Assembly (NCBI GenBank): GCA_002270565.1
Contig: NQMI01000052.1
Location: forward strand, 62,001 to 126,000
DNA from: Stenocarpella maydis
Taxonomy: Eukaryota > Ascomycota > Sordariomycetes > Diaporthales > Diaporthaceae
DNA length: 64,000 bases
Reading direction: 5' to 3'
Made by a program: the position numbers and the translations under genes. Below, in pieces: positions 1 through 13,046 of the stretch (positions are counted from its first letter, which is position 1; every line of letters starts with the position of its first letter). The notes under the pieces are model-generated. The model searched no databases. It saw only the letters and a program-made list of their open reading frames with translations, and was not told the origin of the DNA.

Positions 1-48
1 CTTTACAATCAACCACCGTTTATTTCCACGGACACGCCAGCGAGCCTC

Positions 49-2542
49 TTATCTTTTCTCTTGCATGCCACTCTGTTCCGTCTTTTCCTTCTTACACTCC
101 TCCGTCCTGAACCACAAAGACCAGGCTGACTTCCTGCTGTCGTCCGAAGAGCCTCGCTTGGATTTGAACAGGTCCAAGGGTGGCTGCAGGAGGAAGGCAA
201 AAGAAAAGCGGCTTTCCCTGGGCGATGAGCCGTCGCACGTCGTGCATGACGAAACAGAAGACACGCTGCCCCGGTCTGCTGCCGGGTGTCCGCTATGTTT
301 CGTGCAGGGGCGCGGGTCAGTGGAGTTGTGCAGGCGGAGTTTGTTCTGGAGCCTCTGCACCGGGCAGTTCACGGAAGCCGCAGGCTCGGCTTGCTGCGCC
401 AGGGGCCGCCCCGGCTCGGGGGTCTGTAGCACTGGCGACGGCGGTACCACGGGGGCCGGGCCGGCGGGCTGTGCCATGGCCGAACGGGCCTCGGCCGCTG
501 AAGACAGCGTGTTTCCAACAAAGAAGCCATCCAGGTCTCGTTCCGCCGTCTTGGGCATTTGTCCGCCACGGCTGACAAGGCCCTCTGATGAGTTTTGGGC
601 TATTGACAGCGGCATCTCCAGGACTGGCTGCGAAGCCGATGCGTCATTTTCATCATTGTTCCAGTCAGAGGGCGATGGGACCCTGCTCGGTCTTCCTATT
701 GAGCGTGTTGCATTGTGCATTTGCGGCTTGCTCATGGGTGGCTCGGGCGTAGATGTCCTGCTTGGGAGCCTCTTCCCGCGTCCCACGAATCCGCCTCGGA
801 CGCGCCTGAATGGCCTCTTGAATGACTGCAGATATCCTCGCCTCCTGAGACGGAACAGGAGCAGGAGGAGAGTGCCGATCATGGCCGCAGCAGAAACGCT
901 GCCAACTATTGAGACGGGTCAGCCACTTGCTCGAGTACCTGGGTTGATGACTGAACTCACCAACTATCCCCGCCATCTTCCCAGTGGACATGGCTGGCCC
1001 AGGCGATGAGGCATCACTGTTGCCGGCTGCAGCAGAAGATTGAATAGGGACTGTGCCCAAGGACGGTGTAGGAACCAACTCGGAGACCGGAGAGCTCCCA
1101 GCGGGAGTCGGTACGAGAAATGGTAATGGCACAGGTGGAGGAGTTGTTTGTGGCGAGAATGATAGTGAGACCTGGGTCTGGGCAGCCAGAGGAACTGATG
1201 ACGGGACTGATGAAGGGCTTGGCGAGGAAGAAGCTGGTTCCTGTTGCTGGGGCGTGCTGGCTGGTACTGTAGGTGTGCTGCTCGGAGTCGAAGAGGTGGT
1301 CGTCGTCAAGGTCGAAGAAGTTGCGGTCTGTTCGGCGGGCGGAGGCGGTGGCGGCAGCAGCGGCGGAGGTGGCTCGGCAACGGCAGGCGGTGCTTCTGGT
1401 GACGGAGGCGGTGGAGGAGGCGGTGGTTCTGTCGGTTGGGCTTCCGGGGCGGATGTGGCCTGTTCGGGCGTCGAGGTCTGCGCCTGGGTGGTCGAAGTCG
1501 ACTCTTCTGACTTGGACTGGTTGTTGTTTCCATTATTATTATTGTTATTGTTATTGTTGTTGTTGTTGTTGTTGTTGTTGTTATTGTTGTTGTTATTGTT
1601 GTTGTTGTTGTTGTTGTTGTCCGGAGCCTGTCCTTGGTTTTGTGTCTGCCCTTGTCCCTTATTGCCGCCTTGGTTCTGCTGTCCCTGACCTCGGTTTCCA
1701 TCTTTGTTCTGGCCTTGGTTGTTGTTGTCTTTCTGTCCCTGGTTGTTCTGCCCCTGACCTCGGTTTCCATCTTTGTTCTGGCCTTGGTTGTTGTTGTTGT
1801 TGTTGTTGTCTTTCTGGCCTTGGTTCTGTTGACCTTGGTTGTTCTGGCCTTGCCCTCGGTTTTGGTCCTGTCCTTGATTTTGTTGACCCTTGTCGTTCTG
1901 GCCTTGGTTTTTCTGATCCTGCCCTTGGTTTTGGTCCTGTTGGTTCTGTCCTTGGTTTTGTTGACCTTGCCCTCGGTCGCCTTGATTCTGGTCACCCTTC
2001 TGGTTATTCTGCCCTTGGCCTTGGCTTTTGTCGCCGTCGCCGCCGCCGCCGCCTTGTTTCCGGTTTGGATCTTGAGGGCCTCCTTGTGGCCCTCCTTGTG
2101 GCCCTCCTTGTGGCCCTCCATTGGGTGGACCGTTGGCTTGGTCTTTTTGTCGCGCGGGACCTGGACCCGGGTCACCTTTTGAAGATGGTGGGCGTCCCTG
2201 GCCTTGGTCTCGCCCCTGATCATTACCTCCCTCAGGACCCTGTCCACCACGGCCGTCGTTGTTGGGATCGGGCCCCCCTCGTCCACCATCGTTGGGTGGC
2301 TGTCGACCCGGGCCACCGCCCTGTGGAGGGCCTTGCCGATCGGGGCTGCCTGGTCTTGACTGACCTCCGCCTCGCTGGCCGTCTCCGCCGTTCCCTCCGC
2401 CGCCGCCGCCTCCGCCTTGTTTCCCTCCCTGTCCGTTTCCTTGCCTATCGTCTCCCTCCTTGTCTTTTTCCTCTTGCCGACGTTGTCCGGGCATGAAGCT
2501 GCCCCTGGGCCGTCGAATGACTCCCATGCTCCAGGTCGACAT
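49..2542 (-). CDS. Asn/Gln/Gly/Pro-rich single-pass membrane protein
   Basis: Two exons, complement(join(49..905,961..2542)), give 812 residues. The 55-bp intron (906-960, GTGAGT...ATAG) falls inside the transmembrane helix: splicing joins KMAGIVV to GSVSAAAMIGTLLLLLF, followed by a basic RLRRR stop-transfer stretch, which strongly supports the model. Order from the N-terminus: a Gly/Gln/Pro-rich segment; three PQGG units from a 12-bp repeat near 2089-2125; a Gln/Asn/Gly prion-like region with repeated DGNRGQGQNNQGQ units; a run of about 30 Asn (microsatellite near 1530-1620); a Ser/Thr/Pro-rich stalk; one TM helix; and a Ser-rich tail of about 275 residues. The layout resembles fungal cell-wall stress sensors (Ser/Thr-rich ectodomain, TM, tail), but no WSC domain is visible and I do not recognise the family. 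The proposed start (MSTWSMGV) has no signal peptide, so an upstream leader exon is possible. Confidence 0.65.
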
Positions 2543-5359
2543 GAATCGCGGCTGGTGTGGCGAGCCCCGGAGATATAATGACGGTAGATGCTTGTCGATC
2601 CTCGGATGCCGTTATCTATCGCGTCACCACAACCGAAGCATCGTGTCCGGTGATGTGAGCGCTCGGAGGCTTAGAAGAGAGGCCGGCCCGGGAAACACGA
2701 CTTGCTGGGGACCAAGTACATTAATGGCTGGTGTGGCGGCAGAAAGAAACATATGAGAAGCCGGGCTGGCCCTGCTTCAGCAGGCATCTGTACTTTCTGT
2801 TGGCGACCCCGGTGGTGAAACATCCTCAGCGGGCGGAGGGTCGGCACCGGGCACATCTTGTTGACGTGCTCGCCTCACCCTGCTCGCCAGCATTGCCATG
2901 CCACCTTTAAACTCACGTCAACTGCCATGTGTCCAGCCTCTTTGCGACCCAACCTGTCCCACGGGAAATCTGCCGTATTGGGATAAATCCTCAGAGCTGA
3001 CTCGGGCGGGAGGCTGGTGATTGGAGGCTGCTGGGTGTTGGACGCAACTGGCACAGCTGCGTTTCGACTTTCAAACGCCAGGCGCCGTCTGCAGCCCCGA
3101 CATTGTATGGGGTAAGGTTTGGCCTGGGGCATCGGGCCAAACGTGGAATTTTCAGTCCAAACCAGACCAAGCACTAGCCACAGGCACGGATGTGCCGTGT
3201 CCGAGCAGGTATCAGTGTGCACAGCCAGGGCCGGGTCTCACGGCCGCCATAACACACTCCAATCTGGGGCTTCCTCTCCGCGCGTTGGTAATAAAAGCAT
3301 CAGTGCCGACTTCAGATGAGGTGCTGCACCCACGGCGACATCCTCAGCTCAGCTGATCTTGGACTGGATGCCGAACTGGTGGCTGAACAGGCCAGGGTTT
3401 CTCATTGACCCAAGCATTATTAATCATTTGATATCCGTGACTTTGCCCCATCCCTGCTGGTGCTCGGTATCGGGAGATCTTCTATACTTATTCTCGAAGT
3501 AGTAGGGTGCCTACCATGGTGATGATGAATCATGATGAGCTAAATCCTTCCCCAGGAATGGTGCTGGAGCGCCGAAACATCCTAGCCCACCCACCAGTCA
3601 CCATATCACCAACGCACACCCGACCACAATACCTAGGTGCCTAATGTACAGATGCTCAGGCAAATGTGTAAAGGACTCCCCAGGGCAGGCTGGGAGAGTG
3701 ATCGAACACTAGATAGACCCATTTGCCGGCAGATAACCTTGATTCGAAAAGTGGACCCGTGCCCTTGGCTACGTGCAATTCCGACTGCCGAGGCTGGTCT
3801 TGTATCACAAATTCGGCTCAAAACACCAGGGTCTTTTTTTTAAGCTTCAATCGCCCCTGCTCGGGCATTTCCCGCTGTACCCACGGCGAGGACATGACAG
3901 GAAACAACAAGGATTGCGTACGACAGGTTGGGCATGTCATATCCTAAACTGGCAGGCATATAGTTTGCGGCAGGGACGAAATCTACATACCTAGGTACAT
4001 GTCTACCTACGAGATGTATGCGTATGCCAACACCACGCAAAGTCCCGCAATCGTGTGTTTGCTACAAGGGCTCCAAGCTCCAAGCACAGCCCCAGAATTT
4101 AGGTCTGTGCTGAGGAAGAAGAGGGAATCACGCTCATCATCTGTACTACAGCAAGGATGAGGTTTGGGGGGTGCTAGGAGGATCTGTTTCAATCACCCTA
4201 ACCCAACCCACTCCGTATTTGCAGCACCCTCATACTGTGTATACCCCCGGGCTTGACTAACACAAAATCTAACGCGGGTTTAAAAGCCCCTAACCTACTC
4301 TTGGCTTTCTTGGCAGATTCTGAACGTCAAAAAGTCACTTTAAACTACTTTGAAAACCACATCTCACTTATTTTAGGAGCAAGGGTGTACTCAGGGGCAC
4401 CACCCGCCCTCACCTGTCCGGTCCCTAAAGCTGCTCTGAGATATGGGTCCTGAGACGCGGGACCGCTAGACAGTATTGGGCGACGATCTGACTGATTCTT
4501 TACCAGGCTGGCAGAGAAGGAAATAATAAGCCGGCTTCTGCAGACCACCGCTCACCACCACCCAGAGCCGGCTTATTTTCTCAGCTGCCAGCCAGGTCAT
4601 ATGCTTTTCATCAGGTCGTATTTCCCAGGTTTACCCGGGCTTTCAGACAACAACTCTTACGCGATCTGCCCTTGCTACTTGTCGTTTATGGATCCCGACT
4701 TTATGCCCCATTTCAAGCTATGATGGTCCTAGATGTAAATTCTCTCGAGTACGTGCAGGCCTGACGCGGGCGGAAATTGTTAGAGATATTGTGCTACTTG
4801 AGGCCGACCTCGACGGGAGCGACAGCACTGACTAATTCGGGGATTACAATGGTGGAAGGGAAAACTTCCGCCCTTGGAATGGACCATCTCAACGGACGAG
4901 GTCGACTCTGCTTGGGTAGGGTCGGCCCCAGAAGACGGATTTCAAACATTTGGATGGATATTTCGCTGTGTAATTAGTCGGCGTCATGGCCGATCACTTG
5001 AGCGAATCGCATGCTCCACTCGGCGGCTGGTCAGCGGGTCGTACTGTGGAAGCCCTCATGAATTAACATGAGCATAAATCTGCAAATCAGCCTCGTGCCT
5101 TGCGGTTTAACAGTCGGCCCTTCTGCAAGGCCTCTGTTCTGGTTGGTAAGCAACTCATTCCGATGAATTGGTAAACAAAACATTCTGGTATCTACATAAT
5201 CCTGGTTATAGATGGAGCTCAGAAACTTGTATCATCGATGAGGATTGTTTACTTGCCCTATACTCGTTTGTTATGTTGACTAAATCCAGCTCTTCATGAA
5301 AAAGACTTGATCATTTCGCGTCCACGGCATAATTGCCTGTTTCGACAGCACACCCGGAA
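2543..5359. other. intergenic, no gene seen
   Basis: Shared upstream region of the divergent membrane-protein and NmrA-like genes (2.8 kb). Only short open frames without fungal splice or start context. A short minus-strand frame near 2780-2905 (MAMLASRV...) could be a missing leader exon of the membrane-protein gene, but I cannot support a junction. TACCTAGGT palindromes lie at 3630 and 3988. Confidence 0.5.
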
Positions 5360-6419
5360 ATGCCTGTACTGGTCGTCTTCGGAGCAACCGGTACACAGGG
5401 TCGCAGTGTGATATCGGCCTTGCAATCCTCTGAAAGTCCGTCGGATCGCCTACGAGGGCTCACTTCCAACAAGGAGAGTGACGCGGCCAGAGAGCTTTCG
5501 AGGACCGGTGTCGAAATGGTAGAGGTCGACCCGGGATCAGAGGCCAGTATTCTCGAAGCACTGGATGGCGCGAACGCAGTCTTTGCCAATACCGCTTTTC
5601 CTCCAGCCGTTTTCCTTTCTGACGGAGCCACTGCCGCGGAGGAAGCTGAGTCCAAGGCTGCATTGAGGATTGTTCGCTCGCTCGCCCGTGTCACGACCCT
5701 GAAGCACCTGGTATGGTCCACCCTGCCCGACGGCGAGAAGAAAACCGATGGTAGGTTGCACAAACATCACTTCCAATCCAAGGTGGCCGCAGCCCAATCC
5801 ATTCGCAATGAATCCGCGCTGGCCAGCAAGACCACGATGCTGTCTGTCGGAATGTATGGGTCGAATTTGAAGAACCCGGGATACGTACCGGTATACGATG
5901 TGAGGTCTGATTCGATAGTTACCTCCACTGCCCTCGCTGACCGAGCCCAAGGCATCTGCAAAGAAATTTGTAGTGAAGCTACGCCTCCTCCCAGATGCCC
6001 CATTCTCAAGCATTGGAAACGAGCGCAAGAACATCGGTGTTCTTGTTCGTGCCATCCTTCGCGGTGGAGAGAGGAGCTACGACAAATGGGTCGTAGGCGA
6101 GGCGCACAAGACGACCATGAGTCAAGATGTGGAGGCACTCGGCAGAGTCGTCAAAAGGCAGCTTGGGAATGAGATGCAGATTGCGTATGCACAGGTGTCG
6201 CTGCAGGAATACGAGGCTACCTGGGGGGCTATGGGCACGAACAAGGTTCCCATGTTCCAGTATTATGAGTGCCAGGACGATGCCTTCATTGATTCAGGGC
6301 AAGAGAGCAAGACCTTGTACCCACGCGATCTGGGCGTCACCAGTGATGAAATGGCGACGGTGGAGGACTGCCTCGGCACTTTCAACTGGCAGGATATCCT
6401 CTACGGGCAGGGAAATTGA
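5360..6419 (+). CDS. NmrA-like family NAD(P)-binding protein
   Basis: Exons 5360..5899 and 5952..6419 give 335 residues. The intron (52 bp, GTGAGG...CCCAAG, phase 0) is inferred because it moves the reading from VPVYD directly into ASAKKFVVKLRLLPDAPF, the usual continuation in NmrA-like proteins; without it the frame runs into unrelated sequence. The N-terminus MPVLVVFGATGTQGRSV is the Rossmann beta-alpha-beta with the GxxGxxG nucleotide loop (residues 8-14). The C-terminal half has NIGVLVRAIL, typical of the family. NmrA proteins are atypical short-chain dehydrogenases that often sense NAD(P) redox state rather than catalyse. An in-frame TTG at 5333 lies upstream, but the ATG at 5360 starts exactly at the Rossmann strand. 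The substrate or partner cannot be read from the sequence. Confidence 0.85.
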
Positions 6420-7380
6420 AAGTGCCATGGGGCCTTGTCGTGGGGATCTCGCCTGCTTTGCCTCTGGCTTAACTACTTATCAGAACTGCTGTCAGTGCTA
6501 TGGGCAGGTGAGGGCCGCGGGGATTGACGTCGATTTTTCTTGTATTGTTTGAGACACACGAGGTTCTTCCTCGGTCTGCACCACCAATTCACGGGCCTTT
6601 CTCGAAATGCAACGGGATATTTGTCGACCATACCTAGGCATGCATGCCATTCGTGGTTTGCCATCTGTGCACGTCACATGGGCGAGGGCGAGGTATTAAC
6701 ATTGGCAATAGACAGGGAGAGTGGATACAACGTTCCATTATATTCCGAAACATTGGAGCAATGTATTGTGAATACTCAAGCCGCAGTCGCCTGGAGGCAC
6801 TAACAACTTCGCCACATGCACTCTGTAGCACCCGGCCAGCGGGAGCGCCGGAACTCGGCAGCGCCGTTACGAGAATCATTGATTGTGCGACCAATAACAC
6901 TGGTTCCCCCGTGCACAACAGCTATCATAGTGACAGGGCACTCACGACTGGGGTCTAAAGTCTAGAATAGAAGACGGCTGCACAACCAGCGGTACACTAG
7001 AATAGTGGTCGGCAATCACTGGTCCCGTGCGACGACATGTGGACGTAGACGTGGTCTTGATCGCACCATCAGGGGGGCTGGTTGGTGATGCGACTGATGC
7101 AGGCGTGGTTTATTATGGGCCGTATAGCGACTAGTCAAAAAGCATCCAAGACATGCATCCACCGGGGCGGTGTCGGCAGCTAAGTGTACGAGCCCAAGAG
7201 GCTGAGAGGACGGCCGACTGAGAAGGGGCCGGGGAATACGAGACCTTGGCACCAGCGATCACCGCGCGACGTCACCCCCGCTCCCGCATGTTGGCACCCT
7301 CAGCGGCCCATTACGAGCTGCGACAGCTCACTCTTCATCTGTGTGGGCGTCACGATGGCTGCGGGCAACGACTCCAAACA
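6420..7380. other. intergenic, no gene seen
   Basis: About 1 kb between the NmrA-like gene and the AA1-like gene. No convincing coding potential. One TACCTAGGCA palindrome variant at 6631. Confidence 0.5.
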
Positions 7381-7387
7381 TATTTAA
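7381..7387 (+). promoter_or_regulatory. TATA-like box of AA1-like gene
   Basis: TATTTAA lies 156 bp upstream of the ATG at 7537 in an otherwise GC-rich stretch, a plausible core promoter position for a filamentous fungus. Confidence 0.4.
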
Positions 7388-7536
7388 GCGCGTCCTCTCG
7401 TCAAAGTCCAAACAGCCCGTGCATCCTGGCGCATGATTGCATCGAGTCTAACTGCTGCGATAAACTACATTTTCCCCGCATCGGTCGTATCGCGCGTACC
7501 TACGAGCCCCCACCCCCTTCGTACAACGCTCCCGCA

Positions 7537-8189
7537 ATGTATCAGGCCCTCGTTGCCTTCCTGGCCTGCGCCGCCTACGCCTCTTGCACACCCCTAGCGA
7601 AGGCCACCCGAGACTCAGCCGGTTGCTCAGAAACCTCGATGGGTGACTTCAAGTGGACGGTACAGGACTTCGACTACCACGCCTCATACATCTTCACTAC
7701 TCCTGCACACCAGAACTCCTGGGGCTATGTGAATTTCAACCTGTCGAACCCTGCAGTGCCGGATGTCCTGGCCTCGTGCCAGGCAGCAAGCAGCCAGCTT
7801 TCGAGCTTCTTCTACGGCACCATTCACTATAGCTGCACCTTCGATGAGCAAGTGGTAGAGCCAGCACCGGCTGGGTTCACCTTTGACCAGCCCACTGGTG
7901 AGCTGAAAGTCGACCAAAAGTGGGTTTGCCGTGACCAGGACCCTCAGTACCCGTAAGTCGCCTTGGTGCTCTCCTCGTTCCGTCATACCTTGGGATTCTC
8001 TAGCTGACGTGCGACGGGCCCAGTGCCACCTTCTCTGCGTCTGGCCAGGTCAACATCACGTTGGAATGCACTGACGTAACCTGGCAAAACACAAACTGGA
8101 CCCTGGGCGAGTTTTACTCAACCAGGAACGTCGATTGTGCACTAGTGACGCTTGACCTGAAGCCGTCTCAGATCTCAGCAGTGGCATAG
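7537..8189 (+). CDS. secreted cysteine-rich protein, AA1-like
   Basis: Exons 7537..7952 and 8024..8189 give 193 residues; the intron (71 bp, GTAAGT...CCCAG) joins QYP to ATFSASGQVNITLEC. Residues 1-18 (MYQALVAFLACAAYASCT) are a signal peptide. The mature part has six cysteines (SAGC, LASC, HYSC, WVC, LEC, VDC), enough for three disulfides, and motifs such as FDYHASYIFTTPAHQNSWGY. The pattern resembles secreted fungal proteins annotated as AA1-like (Alt a 1 fold, a beta-barrel found in some allergens and effectors); I assign this from memory of the family, so it is tentative. It likely acts outside the cell. A subtilase gene follows 0.7 kb downstream on the same strand. Confidence 0.75.
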
Positions 8190-8913
8190 CATCATCACAA
8201 AAAGCAAGCACGATGCAACAATTGAGCCGGCGTTATGTTTTTGTTTTGTTTTGTGGCCAGCCCTGGGGCGTTGCGTACTTGGACCAGTTGAGAGGAACAT
8301 ACTATTTTAATTCATCCCTCTTCTGTTCTGTGTGGAACCGTGCTCGCAACAATTGCTCCACCTGGATAAAGCTTGCAAAATATCCCATCAGTGGCGAGCA
8401 GCCAACTAGCTCGTTGGCTTGGACACTTCGCTGATTCGGCTCAAGTGAGCAGGGGTCCGCTGCATGGCCAGATGCCAGTGATGCATGAATATAAGGACCG
8501 AAGGTTTGTGCCCGCATCTCAGATGGGCAGCGGTTGGTATGGCACGTTCTTGCGCTCTCCTTGATGTATATCCTCAAGCATCTCACGGAGGGCCAGAGGA
8601 GCAAGTCGGAAGAGCACGACGTACACCAGTTCTGCTCCTGGTCTGGCTACGCTCTTTCCCCCGGTGGGTGGGAGGCAGTCGGTGTACAGCAAGTCTGGAA
8701 GGAAGGCCCATACTGCAGCGTCAGCAGCTCAGGTCATTCTTACCCCGGAGTCCCTCACAGAAATTTCCGAGGGAGAAGCCCAGAGACAAAACAAACAGCT
8801 TGAGGCAAATCACGCACCATCACTATCATCAATTTTTGCAGAATCATCTACCACCGCTTGCTTGACGACCTGGAAAGCGCTCGTATCCCTCAGTCATTAC
8901 AACTATATCCATC
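8190..8913. other. intergenic, promoter of subtilase
   Basis: No gene seen. TATAAGG occurs at 8490-8496, about 420 bp before the subtilase ATG, farther than usual for a TATA box. Confidence 0.4.
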
Positions 8914-10486
<1,573 letters not shown>

Positions 10487-12040
10487 GCAGCACTGAAAAT
10501 CTTATCAACTTCGGTCGGAAGCGGAGGCTCACCCTCGCTACACCAGGACCCGAAGATACATTTCGGTTGAATAATTTCGACTCCGTGGGTCTTCTGAACT
10601 GAATGATACGGATCGAGCGGCGGACGGTGATCGAACCTATGTACCTATGTCACAATTAGCATCATGTTCATGGTATTGAAAGTCCTGAGGCCGCGATCAA
10701 ACTTGTGGAGTCTTGTATAACTATGATGTATTCGCCTTTTATTCCCATGGTTCAACTTACCACCTCATTGGATACCGTGCATGACCGGAACGGTGAGTAT
10801 TTTCGTTTTGTTGATGGAGTTGGTACTGACCTGCAGTTGACTGTTCGCATCATGCCTAGCTATGCATATTACCCCTTGCGGTTTTAAACTGAGTGGATCC
10901 GACTTGAGTGAGGCAGAGAGTGAGACTTTTTCAAGTCAGCTCATAATTTTTTTAATAAGATCTGTGTCCGAATCTGCTCTCTGGCGGACTGTCCAGTTGG
11001 CGGGTGTGATGCAGGACTTCGACGACAGTTCCCACATGCAGCAACGCATGCGGTTGATTACCTCCTTAATTACCTAGGTACTTCTGCGGTTTCCCAGATC
11101 AGCTCGGGCATCCTGGAGTAGCTGTAATCAGTATGGGCTTATTACCATGTCCATTACAAGACTTGAAACACTGACCACCTGGGCTTCTTAATATGTGGCG
11201 AGCTGCACATCTCTAACAGCAGCGGGTAACCTTCAGGCAACCATTGAACAACCTATACTCCCAAATAAGCGTTCCAAACGACCAAATCGTGGCCAAATGA
11301 GTATTTATCATTGCTGTCTTCGGCAGCCTCGTCATCGTGGTATGTGTCTTCTTCCTTAGGCCTACTCGCCTATATCTATAGTCGTTGCCCATGAGCACAA
11401 CTTCTAAATGTTTACCTAGGTAGCGACTAGAGGATCATGTAGGATGCTGTAAGAATATACACACAGTTTATACCCAGCCGAGGAGGGTCATCCAGCCATT
11501 TGATGCGCAAGATGGAGGGGCGGGTGCTGCACGCTTGACCGGGTGCACATGTGCAGGTGACCTAAAACCGTCATGGGTCCACGCCAAGCGTAAGCTCTTT
11601 GACAGCCATTAATATGCCAGCGCTCGTCCACAAGCTATTCGTCATAATACCGAGCAGGCCCTGAGAAACACATGCGGTAAAATGACCACAGCGTGAGGGC
11701 CCCCGTGCTGTGTGCGTGACCCTTCATTTTATGTCACCATAGTATCGCACGGTGACCCCTACGGGGAGAATCCAAATTCACACGCGTCTGGGAACATTGA
11801 GAAGCCTCATCTGACCTTATTGGAAACCACCCAAGCAGAAATCATCGTATTTTTGACCTATAGCCGTCTTTTAGGCGTAGATCGATCCACTCCGCTCCTT
11901 CTACCAGGGCTAGCACAGGTCGGACACTCGACGTCCAAGAAACCTTGTGCGACGCCCATGTGCTCAAGGTAGCATCCTTTGAATACCGACCGATTGAATG
12001 ACGAGGCATTTTTCATTGAACACCGCCCCCCCCCCCTTCT
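10487..12040. other. intergenic, no gene seen
   Basis: About 1.6 kb without supportable genes. Two exact TACCTAGGTA palindromes at 11071 and 11413. Confidence 0.5.
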
Positions 12041-12043
12041 TAA

Positions 12044-12050
12044 TATATAT
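12044..12050 (+). promoter_or_regulatory. TATA-like box of small secreted peptide gene
   Basis: TATATAT lies about 130 bp before the ATG at 12178, just after a poly-C run (about 12026-12036). Confidence 0.35.
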
Positions 12051-12177
12051 GATCAAACTGTCTGCTCTAGCAATACCTGTGGAGCGTACGGTTTTTCACT
12101 TGAGCCAAAAAAAAAAAACAATAAAAACATCTGCCTTGCACAATCGTTACAACACCGTTCAATCTAATATTAACTAA

Positions 12178-12372
12178 ATGAGGCTTACAATTCTTTACAT
12201 CGCCGCCCTGGCGGGATCAGCCTTTGGTGGCCCACTGTACTCTGATGTTGATGTTGAAGCTCATCTCGCCCGCGGGGCCGTCAGCATCAACAACGGACAG
12301 GAGAGCACCCGCGGATTCTCTCAGAGAGGCGGTCCTCGTGGTCCTGCGCTGCAAGATGACACCTTCGTCTAA
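12178..12372 (+). CDS. small secreted peptide, 64 residues
   Basis: Single-exon frame with an ATG start. MRLTILYIAALAGSAFGG is a textbook short signal peptide (basic N-region, hydrophobic core, small residues at the cleavage site). The remaining 46 residues are polar with no cysteine, contain Arg-rich patches (TRGFSQRGGPRGP) and end in DDTFV. No family is recognised. It could be a short secreted signalling or effector peptide, or a fragment left from a longer gene. A TATA-like element upstream and an A-rich leader (12109-12126) favour a real transcript, but length alone makes it uncertain. Confidence 0.5.
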   Translation: MRLTILYIAALAGSAFGGPLYSDVDVEAHLARGAVSINNGQESTRGFSQRGGPRGPALQDDTFV

Positions 12373-12678
12373 TTGCTAATGGTTGGGGAATATGCTTGTT
12401 TCTCAAAGTATTGATGAGCGCCGTGAGTGGACTCCTGTGTCTCAACCATACTGCATGTAAATGAGTTTCAAGCACTGAACAGTCTGCTAGGGATCTTACA
12501 ATTTGGGTCAACGTGAGAGGAGAGATGTATAGTACTATATTGGCTGAAGGAGTCCATCGCATTTGTTGGGTAGCCGAAATTATCCGTTTTGGTTCGGTGT
12601 TCCTCAACTTTCCCGCTGATAATTGAATATATGAGAACGTATGTTACTTATCTATTTCACGATTTGGATATCATACTA

Positions 12679-12757
12679 CTGTTCCATAAATAGACCACTG
12701 CGCTATTACAGTAAAACATGATTGTTATACTCTATATAGTACCTCTAGTCTTATATT
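12679..12757. repeat. diverged direct repeat, copy 1
   Basis: About 79 bp matching 12968-13046 in the same orientation. Shared blocks are CATAAATA, ACCACT, TAGTAC and TAGTCTTATAT. On the minus strand 12694-12705 reads TAGCGCAGTGGT, a match to the RNA polymerase III A-box consensus found in tRNA-derived sequences. Probably an old terminal repeat or SINE-like fragment. Confidence 0.5.
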
Positions 12758-12967
12758 TTAACACCCTCTCTACTTTTATAAAGAATATTAGTGTGTAAAC
12801 TAATAGGTTCTCCTTTTCAGAAGGTATCCGCCTTTTACGCTCTATTTTCTTAGAGGCTAATGAAGATAATGGCTTAAGTATAGTTTTAACTTTTAACCTC
12901 CTAGGGAATATAATAGCAGGAGAAGTTGCAGGTTACCACCACAAGAGGTCTCCCCTCTTAAACTTAA

Positions 12968-13046
12968 TTGTTACATAAATAAACCACTATACTATCAGAG
13001 CAGAATGTGATACGCACACCCTACATAGTACCATAGTCTTATATCG
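12968..13046. repeat. diverged direct repeat, copy 2
   Basis: Partner of 12679-12757, about 290 bp apart. The A-box-like site here (12983-12994, minus strand) reads TAGTATAGTGGT; its differences from copy 1 are C-to-T and G-to-A transitions, as expected from repeat-induced point mutation. Confidence 0.5.

Noticed and set aside
1273..2496. Long plus-strand frames rich in Leu, Val and Cys opposite the Asn-rich gene
   Set aside because: They are the reverse complement of the trinucleotide repeats; only the minus strand yields a coherent TM helix after splicing.
4253..4453. 66-codon plus-strand frame
   Set aside because: Starts at TTG, no recognised motif, surrounding sequence non-coding.
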